Assembly: GCA_029983555.1 (NCBI GenBank)
Contig: JASBZH010000068.1
Span: forward strand, 1 to 5,411
Origin: Peptoniphilus sp.
Lineage (GTDB): Bacteria > Bacillota > Clostridia > Tissierellales > Peptoniphilaceae
Length of the DNA stretch: 5,411 nt
Reading direction: 5' to 3'
Numbering within the stretch: position 1 is the stretch's first letter; the number at the start of each line of letters is the position of its first letter. The notes under the pieces were generated by a model. It was given only the letters and a program-made list of their open reading frames with translations, did not search any database and was not told the origin of the DNA. Shown here in pieces: positions 1 to 5,411 of the stretch. A program made the translations under genes and the position numbers.

Positions 1-163
1 GCATAAAGCAGCTGAAGTTTTATCTATGGCAGGAATAAAATTAATAAAAAATCCTCAATTAATAGAAAAAGCCAAAGATGAACTAAAAAATAAAAGAAAC
101 GGCGAATTTGTAAGTCCTATACCAGATGGAAAAAAAGCCCATATCCCGTCAGATATAAAATAA
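1..163 (+). CDS. C-terminal end of an AbgB-like M20 family amidohydrolase (partial)
   Basis: Only the last 53 codons lie in the window, read from base 2 to a TAA at 161-163; the gene begins upstream. The tail starts HKAAEVLSMAGIKLIKNP and continues through a charged helix to SPIPDGKKAHIP. A helix led by His-Lys/Ala-Ala, then 'ALxLLxNPxLLxxAKxEF', then a Pro-rich 'PIPD' end is the pattern I know from p-aminobenzoyl-glutamate hydrolase subunit B and related M20 peptidases, which cleave amide bonds of small acyl-amino acids using a metal centre. The leading His falls where this family has a late conserved His near the metal site, but the fragment is too short to prove it. The catalytic metal ligands are not visible. 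A strong hairpin follows 28 bases after the stop, so the gene ends its transcript here. The family call is from recall of the tail pattern; another M20 member is possible. Confidence 0.6.
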   Translation, partial: HKAAEVLSMAGIKLIKNPQLIEKAKDELKNKRNGEFVSPIPDGKKAHIPSDIK

Positions 164-191
164 ATATTTATAATATAACACAATATAATCA

Positions 192-230
192 AAAAAACAT
201 TGTTTGGAATATCACCAAACAATGTTTTTT
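192..230 (+). terminator. Strong, probably bidirectional intrinsic terminator
   Basis: Bases 192-207 pair perfectly with 215-230 around a 7-base loop (208-214), a 16-bp stem with a central CATTGTTTGG / CCAAACAATG. The plus-strand side ends in six T and the left arm begins with a run of seven A, so the minus strand also reads as hairpin plus T-tract. It lies 28 bases after the stop of the plus-strand amidohydrolase and about 115 bases beyond the stop of the minus-strand membrane gene. It can therefore end both convergent transcripts. No other convincing hairpin follows the minus-strand gene; the only one nearby (327-346) is purely A/T and weak. Confidence 0.88.
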
Positions 231-346
231 AATTAATATTTTTATAATACATATACAAAAATGGATATAATATTAAATCAATTTCAATATCAATAAATTT
301 TAATATATAGAAGTTGAAAACTCCATATAAAATATTTATATTTTAT

Positions 347-781
347 TTAATATAAATTATATGCCATAAACCACCATGTCAAGACTAAAAATCCCAATAT
401 AAAAAGTATTGTAACCGAAACTATTCGAAGTACAGTGGCGGCTGGTTTCTTAATTTTTTTCTTCTCGATGTAGTAATCTGTATATCTGTATCCACTCACT
501 ATAATAGGTATATACATTATAAATGAGAGCATCATAAGGTAGCTATTTATAAATTCCGTTGATCTCAAATATTCTATATTGTTAAATCTTCCATAGAACT
601 TTAAAAAAGAAAATACAACTACTCCAATAATTGCCAATATATTCATGCCTTTTTTAGTCCTGTCGTGTCTATTTAATAGAAATACAATAGCTATGTATAA
701 TAGCATTCCAAATATATAAAGCATAAGTTGTTTAAGTCCCAAAGTTCTCACCCTTTCATTAATTTTTTCGTTAAAATACAT
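347..781 (-). CDS. Small four-helix membrane protein, unknown family
   Basis: I do not recognise this 144-residue protein. It has four hydrophobic stretches, at about residues 19-36, 46-63, 79-96 and 117-140. The loops between helices 1-2 (RHDRTKKG) and 3-4 (IEKKKIKK) are strongly basic. By the positive-inside rule both loops are cytoplasmic and both ends lie outside; the C-terminus is aromatic-rich (WWFMAYNLY). No catalytic or binding motif is visible. The start is uncertain. The ATG at 781 has no Shine-Dalgarno site and lies 9 bases after the T-tract of the trxB terminator, inside a palindrome. A TTG at 742-740 (residue 14) has a GGGTGA site 5 bases upstream and would give 131 residues, keeping all four helices. 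The gene is downstream of trxB on the same strand. The open frame is well supported as a gene by its ordered topology; its function is not known. Confidence 0.72.
   Translation of the reverse strand: MYFNEKINERVRTLGLKQLMLYIFGMLLYIAIVFLLNRHDRTKKGMNILAIIGVVVFSFLKFYGRFNNIEYLRSTEFINSYLMMLSFIMYIPIIVSGYRYTDYYIEKKKIKKPAATVLRIVSVTILFILGFLVLTWWFMAYNLY
748..753 (-). promoter_or_regulatory. Ribosome binding site favouring the internal TTG start
   Basis: On the minus strand, bases 753-748 read GGGTGA within AAAGGGTGAG, complementary to the 3' end of 16S rRNA (anti-SD containing UCACCUCC). The spacer to the TTG at 742-740 is 5 bases. No comparable site precedes the ATG at 781, so this site favours a 131-residue product for the small membrane protein. 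A match of this size can occur by chance inside coding sequence. Confidence 0.45.
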
Positions 782-787
782 TTTAAC
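770..787. repeat. Short perfect inverted repeat over the nominal start codon
   Basis: GTTAAAA (770-776) and TTTTAAC (781-787) are perfect inverted copies separated by TACA (777-780). On the minus strand the ATG at 781-779 of the small membrane protein sits across the right arm and centre. It lies just after the T-tract of the trxB terminator. It could be an operator or a weak hairpin covering the start. In such AT-rich sequence a 7-bp pair may also be chance. Confidence 0.5.
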
Positions 788-789
788 AT

Positions 790-829
790 AAAAAAGGCAC
801 TATTTAGGAAATTTCCCAAATAGTGCTTT
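790..829 (-). terminator. Intrinsic terminator of trxB
   Basis: On the minus strand the sequence reads AAAGCACTATTTGGG, a short AAATT-type loop, CCTAAATAGTGC, then C and six T (795-790). Pairs run from 797/826 inward to 808/815, with one mismatch at 806/817. It begins about a dozen bases after the trxB stop codon (844-842). Its T-tract ends 9 bases before the nominal ATG of the next minus-strand gene, so that gene needs readthrough or a promoter overlapping the hairpin. Confidence 0.85.
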
Positions 830-841
830 ATAAACTTCTAA

Positions 842-1789
842 TTATTTCTTAAAACCTTCGTAGAGATTTCCTTCTGCTTCATCAATATATTTTTGTGCAT
901 TTATTGATGCTATAGCTCCATCTCCTGCAGCGTTTACAATTTGTCTTACTGTTTTCTTTCTGATATCTCCTGCTGCAAAAACTCCAGTTACATTTGTCTT
1001 CATCTCTTCATCTGTGATGATGTAATGATCTTCTGAAATATTTATTTGATCTTTATAAATATCTGTATTTGGAACATATCCTATAAATACAAAAATTCCA
1101 AAAGGATCGTCAGATTTTATTGATCTTTCTTCTCCAGTTTGGTTATTCTTCAAAACCAATTCATTGACAACTTTGTCGCCCTTTATTTCGACAACTTCAC
1201 TGTTCCAAATGAAATCAATCTTATCATTATTAAAGGCTTTTTCTTGTAAAATTTTAGAAGCGCGAAGCTCATCTCTTCTGTGAATGATATAAACTTTTTT
1301 TGCAAAATTTGTTATAAAAATTGCCTCTTGAACGGCAGAATCTCCACCGCCAACTACATATACGTCTTCACCTTCATAAAAAGCAGCATCGCATAGTGAG
1401 CAGTAGCTTACTCCTCTACCTTTATATTTGTCTTCCCCTGGAGCACCAATTTGACGTGGATTTGCTCCTGTTGCAATGATTACTGCCTTTGCTTCATAAT
1501 CATCTACATAGCATTTAATTTTTTTAACTTCACCTGTCAAGTCGACAGATTCTACTTCGTCCATTACTATTTTGGCACCAAACTTTTTAGCTTGATCTGC
1601 AATTTTCTTTCCAAGTTCAGCCCCATCTATTTGATCAATTCCAGGATAATTTTCGATTCCTGTAGTTTCAGTAATTTGTCCGCCCTCGATACCTTTTTCG
1701 ATAATTAGTGTATCTTTTTTTCCACGAGCAGCATAAAGTCCTGCAGTAAGTCCAGCAGGTCCTCCTCCAATTATTATAATATCATGCAT
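842..1789 (-). CDS. trxB: Thioredoxin reductase, NADPH-dependent
   Basis: This cytoplasmic flavoenzyme uses NADPH to reduce the disulfide of thioredoxin through FAD and a redox-active cysteine pair. With the start at 1789 it has 315 residues, the usual length. The FAD-binding GGGPAG is at 8-13 and ATGANPR at 106-112. The active site is CSLC (Cys130, Cys133) followed by Asp134. The second Rossmann motif GGGDSA is at 147-152. HRRDELRA at 170-177 is the basic NADPH 2'-phosphate signature, which argues against the ferredoxin-dependent branch. The C-terminal FAD motif GDIRKKTVRQ followed by AAGDG is at 274-291. The start was chosen at MHDIIIIGGG because GGAGG lies 7 bases upstream of it; an in-frame ATG 33 bases earlier (1822) has no such site and lies upstream of the likely -10 box. 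No thioredoxin gene is in the window. The gene lies downstream of the DUF2254 gene and has its own terminator. Confidence 0.96.
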   Translation of the reverse strand: MHDIIIIGGGPAGLTAGLYAARGKKDTLIIEKGIEGGQITETTGIENYPGIDQIDGAELGKKIADQAKKFGAKIVMDEVESVDLTGEVKKIKCYVDDYEAKAVIIATGANPRQIGAPGEDKYKGRGVSYCSLCDAAFYEGEDVYVVGGGDSAVQEAIFITNFAKKVYIIHRRDELRASKILQEKAFNNDKIDFIWNSEVVEIKGDKVVNELVLKNNQTGEERSIKSDDPFGIFVFIGYVPNTDIYKDQINISEDHYIITDEEMKTNVTGVFAAGDIRKKTVRQIVNAAGDGAIASINAQKYIDEAEGNLYEGFKK

Positions 1790-1796
1790 GGTATTA

Positions 1797-1801
1797 CCTC
1801 C
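1797..1801 (-). promoter_or_regulatory. Ribosome binding site that fixes the trxB start
   Basis: The minus strand reads GGAGG at 1801-1797, 7 bases before the ATG at 1789-1787. This is the best Shine-Dalgarno site in the window. It sits inside the 33-base extension that the alternative start at 1822 would add, which shows the extension is leader, not protein. Confidence 0.88.
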
Positions 1802-1811
1802 ATTTGTTACT

Positions 1812-1841
1812 ATTATACCCAAAATTTATTAAACTCAACAA
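1812..1841 (-). promoter_or_regulatory. Likely trxB promoter
   Basis: The minus strand has a perfect TATAAT at 1817-1812. Upstream, TTGTTG (spacer 18) or TTGAGT (spacer 15) could serve as a weak -35. Transcription would begin near 1805, giving a leader of about 16 bases that still holds the GGAGG site. TATAAT is common by chance at this base composition, but its position just before a good ribosome site supports it. No redox-regulator operator is recognisable. Confidence 0.5.
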
Positions 1842-1854
1842 TCATTAGCATAGT

Positions 1855-3180
1855 TTACTTCTCTTCGTTCACTACATCTTCGTCCAGTTGATCGTCTCTA
1901 TTTTGTTTAAAATCTTCATAGATTATATTTATAATTTCTCTATCATAATCTGTTGCCATAGCGTCTAGACAGATTTTATATACATAGTCTATAAAGTCTT
2001 TTACTTCATCTTTTACACTTGTATCTGCTAAGGTGTAAATTAAGTATATTCCACCTAAAATAGCCCTGGCAACCATTGGATCTTCTTTACCATAAAATAT
2101 TATTTGTGAAAAAGAGTTATAAAGCTCTTCTTTAATAGTATACCCTATATAGATAATCTTGCAGTTTTCATTTTCTTTTAAGACTACATAGGAATTTTCT
2201 GTTGAAAATAGCCTTCCAAGTAGAACTGCTATCTTTCTTATACATTCTATGGCAGTGTTTGGATCATTGACACCTGGACTTAATGCCATCATCGCGATTT
2301 CAGTTAAGTTTGTAACTTCGTGATGATAATCTTTAAAGTCATTTTTGCTTACATTAATCAAAATGTAGGAAGAAAGTTCATTTAAAAATTCGTCCTTGTC
2401 TTCGCCTTCTAATTCGAGATTTTTAAATAGACAAATTTTTCCAATATACATTCCCTTTGATACGTACTCGCCTATCTTCTTTTCGATAACTAGCTCACAC
2501 TTTATATCTTTAAGCTTATTTAGAAGAGAACTTGAGTCAATTTCATAAATAAATCCAGTTTCATTTGCATAAATTTTTATCTCTAAAGCTCCATCTTCTT
2601 CTTTAAATCTTTCTGATTCTTTGCGCCTTTTGGATTCATCCTCAATTAACTTATACGCATTTTGATATACATTTTCTATAACATTAGAAGTCTTTATATC
2701 TTTTAGAACTCTTCTGACAAAAAGAATAAAGGATATCATAGCTGCAACTGCATAAAAAATTGCTATTGTTCCGCAAAGCAGTGGCTCCTCGTATTCTATA
2801 TTTTGAACCATAAATAGTGCCAAAACTGTATAGAAAAATCCACCTACATATACTCCAACAAGGCTAAGTACATTTGGCTTGTCAATAAAATCTTGAACAA
2901 TTCTAGGCGTAAATGAATCTGAATACTTTCCCATAACTGTCAAAATTGTAGTAAAAGTGAAAGTTGTAACAGTTAAAAATGTTCCTGAAAGTGTAGACAA
3001 GAATGACGAAGACACCTCTGAAGAGAGTAGTAAAATATCTGGAAAATTATTTTTTAACGAAGGACATTTGTAATCTATTACCCAACTTAAAATTAAGAGC
3101 AAAATTGAAATTAAGCTGTATCTGATAATTCTGATAAAATTTCTATTGTTCAGATATTTTAACTTTATTTTATTAAACAT
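1855..3180 (-). CDS. DUF2254 family membrane protein
   Basis: This 441-residue protein matches the DUF2254 (predicted membrane protein) plan. Four hydrophobic segments lie at about 20-37, 60-83, 104-125 and 134-156. The second is the Ser/Thr-rich segment STLSGTFLTVTTFTFT, followed by SDSFTPRIVQDFI (87-99), the equivalent of the family's 'SPRxLxxF' motif. After the last helix comes a charged linker, then a soluble part with TGFIYEIDSSSL at 208-219, a lipoyl-like 'GEYVSKGMYIGKI' turn at 237-249, and the family signature ALSPGVNDPNTA at 299-310. The acidic C-terminus ends in DEDVVNEEK. The soluble part is probably cytoplasmic. The molecular function of the family is not established to my knowledge, so none is assigned. 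The ATG has GGGGTGA 4 bases upstream. The gap to trxB has no terminator, so transcripts may continue into it. Length and motif order look complete. Confidence 0.9.
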   Translation of the reverse strand: MFNKIKLKYLNNRNFIRIIRYSLISILLLILSWVIDYKCPSLKNNFPDILLLSSEVSSSFLSTLSGTFLTVTTFTFTTILTVMGKYSDSFTPRIVQDFIDKPNVLSLVGVYVGGFFYTVLALFMVQNIEYEEPLLCGTIAIFYAVAAMISFILFVRRVLKDIKTSNVIENVYQNAYKLIEDESKRRKESERFKEEDGALEIKIYANETGFIYEIDSSSLLNKLKDIKCELVIEKKIGEYVSKGMYIGKICLFKNLELEGEDKDEFLNELSSYILINVSKNDFKDYHHEVTNLTEIAMMALSPGVNDPNTAIECIRKIAVLLGRLFSTENSYVVLKENENCKIIYIGYTIKEELYNSFSQIIFYGKEDPMVARAILGGIYLIYTLADTSVKDEVKDFIDYVYKICLDAMATDYDREIINIIYEDFKQNRDDQLDEDVVNEEK

Positions 3181-3233
3181 TTACTCACCCCAATTAATTC
3201 TATCAAATTATCATTGTAATAAGTAGTTTTTTA

Positions 3234-3260
3234 ATTATAAAATTTAAATACTGTACTCAA
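3234..3260 (-). promoter_or_regulatory. Possible promoter of the DUF2254 gene
   Basis: The minus strand has TATAAT at 3239-3234 and TTGAGT at 3260-3255, with a short 15-base spacer. It lies after the hydrolase terminator and before the DUF2254 ribosome site, where a promoter is needed. The spacer is below the preferred 16-18 bases and the region is almost all A/T, so the exact boxes are tentative. Confidence 0.35.
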
Positions 3261-3280
3261 AAATTTTAAAAACTTATAAG

Positions 3281-3314
3281 TAAAAATTCTCCTGACTTTT
3301 AAATCAGAAGAATT
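3281..3314 (-). terminator. Intrinsic terminator of the alpha/beta-hydrolase gene
   Basis: On the minus strand AATTCTTCTGA (3314-3304) pairs with TCAGGAGAATT (3295-3285) around an 8-base A/T loop, with one T-G wobble, followed by TTT, A, C and a further T-rich stretch. It starts 5 bases after the hydrolase stop codon (TAG, 3322-3320). The T-tract is short, so some readthrough into the DUF2254 gene is possible. Confidence 0.75.
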
Positions 3315-3319
3315 AATAT

Positions 3320-4264
3320 CTATTTATATTTTAAAAGAAAATCACTAATAACCTTTTTGTAACCTATAGGATTTTTAATCGCAAACTCTATGTGCTTGTA
3401 ACTTTTCTCAGTGTGAAGTTCTTTTTTATTTCCAGAAATACTATCATAAATTTCTTTTCCCATGTGGTATGGAGTCACTTCATCCGCTTTTGAATTTATT
3501 ATTAAAACTGGAGATTTGAACTTTTTGCCCTTTATCCAATCGGCAGAATTTATTTTATCAAATCCGAATCCAAGCTTAAGTCTAGTGTATAAATTTCCAG
3601 AAAATTTTAAAAATCCCTTTGGTATATTCTCTTCTTTTACAACTTTATCAAAAATTTGATCAATTATTTCATAAAAATCTGCAACTGGAGAATCTAAAAC
3701 TAAATAGTCTATATTTTCATCATCTCTTGACGCTGTAATTAGTGCAGTTGCCCCACCATAAGATTCACCATAGAGTAAAACTTTTCCATCTCCATCTATT
3801 TTACTCTTAGAAAAATTTAGTACGTCGAGTGCATCATAAGACTCAAAAATTCCATAAGTTGAATAATTTGCCATATTCTCTCCAGAATTTCTTTGATCGT
3901 AAATGATACAGTTATATCCAAGGTCCAAAAAAATATTTGCAATGTGAGAAAGACTCTCTTTAGTTCCACCCATACCGTGAATTAAAACTGCAATGTTTTT
4001 ATTGCCATCTCGAGTTACATATATTGCGGGAATATTGTGTCCAAATTCAGTTGATAAAATCTTCAAATGTTCTACGTCATTAGATTTTTCAAAATTATTG
4101 TATTCATCCCTAAAGAGCTCTATATTTTTTATGGACTGTTCTCTTGTAACTGGATTTACAATGCCTTCAAACACGCTTTTGCCAGTAAAATAAGTAAGTA
4201 CGATTATAGAAATAATTATTATAATTAACAGTACATGCAAAATATTTTTTGATTTCTTTTTCAC
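3320..4264 (-). CDS. Membrane-anchored alpha/beta-hydrolase (serine hydrolase)
   Basis: This 314-residue protein has a basic start (KKKSK) and one hydrophobic helix at about 8-27 with no lipobox, so it is probably an uncleaved signal anchor with the catalytic domain outside the membrane. The domain has a complete alpha/beta-hydrolase set: HGMGG at 96-100 (oxyanion loop), YDQRNSG at 122-128, nucleophile elbow GESYGG at 166-171 with Ser168, acid Asp261 in NSKADEVTP, and His291 in KHIEF. The 'YDQRNSG' strand and the 'SKADEVTP' acid loop resemble the group of extracytoplasmic hydrolases related to BAAT/dienelactone-hydrolase-like and YqkD-type proteins. The substrate (ester, peptide or amide) cannot be read from sequence. 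The start is GTG at 4264, with AGAGGTG 5 bases upstream; the next Met codons lie deep in the domain. It diverges from the DUF2207-like gene and ends in its own hairpin. Confidence 0.88.
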   Translation of the reverse strand: MKKKSKNILHVLLIIIIISIIVLTYFTGKSVFEGIVNPVTREQSIKNIELFRDEYNNFEKSNDVEHLKILSTEFGHNIPAIYVTRDGNKNIAVLIHGMGGTKESLSHIANIFLDLGYNCIIYDQRNSGENMANYSTYGIFESYDALDVLNFSKSKIDGDGKVLLYGESYGGATALITASRDDENIDYLVLDSPVADFYEIIDQIFDKVVKEENIPKGFLKFSGNLYTRLKLGFGFDKINSADWIKGKKFKSPVLIINSKADEVTPYHMGKEIYDSISGNKKELHTEKSYKHIEFAIKNPIGYKKVISDFLLKYK

Positions 4265-4406
4265 TAATACACCTCTTTACACTTTTTAAACAATTAAAGA
4301 CTATCAAAACTTTATATAATCTGTGTAAAATTCCACTAATTTTTTTATAAGATTTTAAAATAAAACAAAATGTATAATTTTTAGGTATAATGTAATTGGT
4401 GATAAT
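4265..4406. promoter_or_regulatory. Divergent promoter region between hydrolase and DUF2207-like gene
   Basis: This 142-base gap must hold the promoters of both divergent genes. On the plus strand there are two TATAAT boxes, at 4373-4378 and 4386-4391, neither with a good TTGACA-like -35. Using the second gives a leader of only about 9 bases before the ATG at 4407. On the minus strand TATAAA-like sequence near 4311-4317, with a TTAGTG about 17 bases upstream, is a weak candidate for the hydrolase. I see no operator, riboswitch-like fold or small gene in the gap. Confidence 0.45.
4270..4276 (-). promoter_or_regulatory. Ribosome binding site supporting the GTG start of the hydrolase
   Basis: The minus strand reads AGAGGTG at 4276-4270, 5 bases before the GTG at 4264-4262. 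This site, plus the basic residues and signal-anchor helix directly after it, decides the non-ATG start. Confidence 0.75.
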
Positions 4407-5306
4407 ATGAATTTTAATCTTAACTTGAGCAGTACAAACTTTATAATTATAAATATTTTATCTGCTGCTATTGGAATTTACTTTATTTTAAAGAATAAAA
4501 AGAATAAAAATAAAAAAACTAATAGAGAAAATAATGAAGTTGAACTTAATTTTTACGAAAAGAGTTATTATTATAAGGGCGCAAACTTACAGCACAACAC
4601 AATTATTGCAATGCTTTTATCCTTAAGTTCTCGCGGCGTGATTGATATAAAAAAAACTTTTTATAAGAATAAAAAAGGCGAAGATGTCGTAAATTATATC
4701 TTTACAAAAGAAGATTTAACAGGTATTGATCGTGCAGAAAGAATACTTTTAGAAATACTATTTTCCTTTAATGACACAAATGAAATATCATCTCGAGAAT
4801 TAAATAGGCTTAGAAGGGTTGCTCCAGATGATTACAATCACAAATTTTATGAGTTTACAGAATATATGGAAAATCACTTTAAAGACATTGGATTAAAACA
4901 AGAAAACAATTCTCATAAAAAAGTGCTCACAAACTTCCTTGGATTTTTTATACTCCTCGGAATCGCCATGATATCTCTGTATAATAGAGCTTACATCGGA
5001 CTAATAAATATGGCTCTTAGTGTTATGTTTTTTGGAATATCAATTCAGAATGTTGCAGAACTTCCAGAAGCTGGCAAAAATAAATTTAAAGAGCTTATGG
5101 AAGTAGAAAACAAATTAAAAAAACTAGATATAAGTACAAAAAATCCAACTCTCGTTGCAATTGGATTTGGATTAAAATATGAAAATATAATAGCAATTAG
5201 AAATAAAAATAAAGATGACTACGCGATTTATTTTGACAATGGCAGATCAGATTTTCAAAAGACTATGAGAACTGCTCTTGTGGGAGATTCATTCTTAGTA
5301 AAATAA
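4407..5306 (+). CDS. DUF2207 C-terminal-domain-like membrane protein
   Basis: This 299-residue protein has a hydrophobic helix at about 12-28, then a Lys/Asn-rich basic linker (30-40), a soluble region at about 45-170, a pair of helices at about 174-191 and 195-213, and a soluble tail to the end. The soluble region resembles the winged-helix-like cytoplasmic part of DUF2207 (YciQ-type) proteins. LQHNTIIAMLLSLSSRGVIDI (61-81) corresponds to the family's 'ltAtLLdLavRGyl.I'. A 'YxFTKxD' strand near 97-103 and the 'ERILLEILFSF' helix (111-121) followed by ISSREL match the 'E..LLdaLF...v.l.dL' stretch. The basic linker after helix 1 puts this domain in the cytoplasm. The usual N-terminal signal peptide and extracytoplasmic beta domain of full DUF2207 proteins are absent, as is a Gly-rich tail. 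The ribosome site GGTGAT (4398-4403) is close to the ATG and weak. Function is unknown; the family match is by recalled pattern, so moderate. Confidence 0.7.
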   Translation: MNFNLNLSSTNFIIINILSAAIGIYFILKNKKNKNKKTNRENNEVELNFYEKSYYYKGANLQHNTIIAMLLSLSSRGVIDIKKTFYKNKKGEDVVNYIFTKEDLTGIDRAERILLEILFSFNDTNEISSRELNRLRRVAPDDYNHKFYEFTEYMENHFKDIGLKQENNSHKKVLTNFLGFFILLGIAMISLYNRAYIGLINMALSVMFFGISIQNVAELPEAGKNKFKELMEVENKLKKLDISTKNPTLVAIGFGLKYENIIAIRNKNKDDYAIYFDNGRSDFQKTMRTALVGDSFLVK

Positions 5307-5338
5307 ACGCCAATAATAATCTAATAAATTTTTGTAAT

Positions 5339-5378
5339 AAAAAATACCAGAGTAGGTAAAATTCTCTGGTATTTTTTT
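5339..5378 (+). terminator. Intrinsic terminator after the DUF2207-like gene
   Basis: ATACCAGAG at 5344-5352 pairs with CTCTGGTAT at 5364-5372 around an 11-base loop. Flanking A (5339-5344) and T (5372-5378) runs extend the stem to 14 bp and provide a seven-base T-tract. It lies 33 bases past the TAA of the DUF2207-like gene. The A-run on the left could also end a minus-strand transcript arriving from outside the window. Confidence 0.88.
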
Positions 5379-5411
5379 ATTACATATTTAATTTTATATT
5401 ATTTTAATAAT

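Noticed and set aside
237..249. Lipoyl/biotinyl-like turn (GEYVSKGMYIGKI, residues 237-249 of the DUF2254 protein)
   Set aside because: The coordinates here are protein residues. The stretch lacks the target Lys in an EAMKM- or DKA-type hairpin, and the similar 'GDFVxxGxPL' turn is normal for DUF2254 proteins.
231..346. AT-rich stretch with TATAAT-like boxes (243-248, 266-271), an 11-codon frame and an ATATTAAA/TTTAATAT inverted repeat
   Set aside because: It lies between convergent genes. The boxes lead to no gene, the frame has no ribosome site, and such repeats are expected by chance in nearly pure A/T sequence. An A/T-only hairpin at 327-346 is too weak to call a terminator.
1451..1708. 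Plus-strand open frame of 85 codons inside trxB
   Set aside because: It is fully antisense to a well-supported enzyme gene, is Cys/Phe/Tyr-rich as expected from the reverse complement of AT-rich coding DNA, and has no ribosome site.
3272..3281. Perfect 10-bp palindrome ACTTATAAGT upstream of the DUF2254 gene
   Set aside because: It has no second copy, matches no operator I know, and adjoins the hydrolase terminator tail. A single AT-rich palindrome of this size is likely chance.
3462..4193. Two plus-strand open frames (65 and 66 codons) opposite the alpha/beta-hydrolase
   Set aside because: Both are antisense to a gene with an intact catalytic set, and neither has a ribosome site, domain or plausible composition.
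1..5411. CRISPR array, tRNA, insertion sequence, phage or defence system
   Set aside because: I looked on both strands and saw no regularly spaced repeats, no cloverleaf with a conserved T-loop, no transposase or terminal inverted repeats, and no nuclease, toxin or reverse-transcriptase motifs.

Overview
The window is strongly AT-rich. It uses AT-ending codons throughout, opens genes with Shine-Dalgarno sites of the GGAGG/GGTGA type, and closes most genes with T-tract hairpins. This fits a low-GC Gram-positive bacterium (Bacillota). The flavor of the proteins suggests an anaerobic clostridial or Tissierellia-type organism (Peptoniphilus, Anaerococcus and relatives). That placement is inferred from composition and protein style, not from a marker gene.

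Layout, left to right. The window opens inside the 3' end of a plus-strand gene that looks like an AbgB-type M20 amidohydrolase, closed by a strong, probably bidirectional hairpin (192-230). Then come four minus-strand genes, transcribed right to left. In transcription order they are: a membrane-anchored alpha/beta-hydrolase (4264 to 3320) with its own terminator; a DUF2254 membrane protein (3180 to 1855); thioredoxin reductase trxB (1789 to 842) with its own terminator; and an unrecognised four-helix membrane protein (781 or 742 to 347). A plus-strand gene (4407-5306), similar to the C-terminal part of DUF2207 proteins, diverges from the hydrolase and ends in a clear hairpin terminator (5339-5378).

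How the genes relate. trxB is the only gene with a firmly known reaction: NADPH-dependent reduction of thioredoxin. No thioredoxin gene is present. DUF2254 and trxB have no terminator between them and may share transcripts, but trxB also has its own TATAAT box. The hydrolase and the DUF2207-like protein are divergent from a 142-base gap and are both membrane proteins; any shared role is only a guess.

I found no tRNA, rRNA, CRISPR array, insertion sequence, phage gene or recognisable defence system. The window looks like ordinary chromosomal housekeeping and envelope genes. The points most worth a second look are the stand-alone DUF2207 C-terminal-like protein, the awkward start of the small membrane protein (terminator and palindrome at the nominal ATG, good ribosome site at an internal TTG), and the shorter trxB start.
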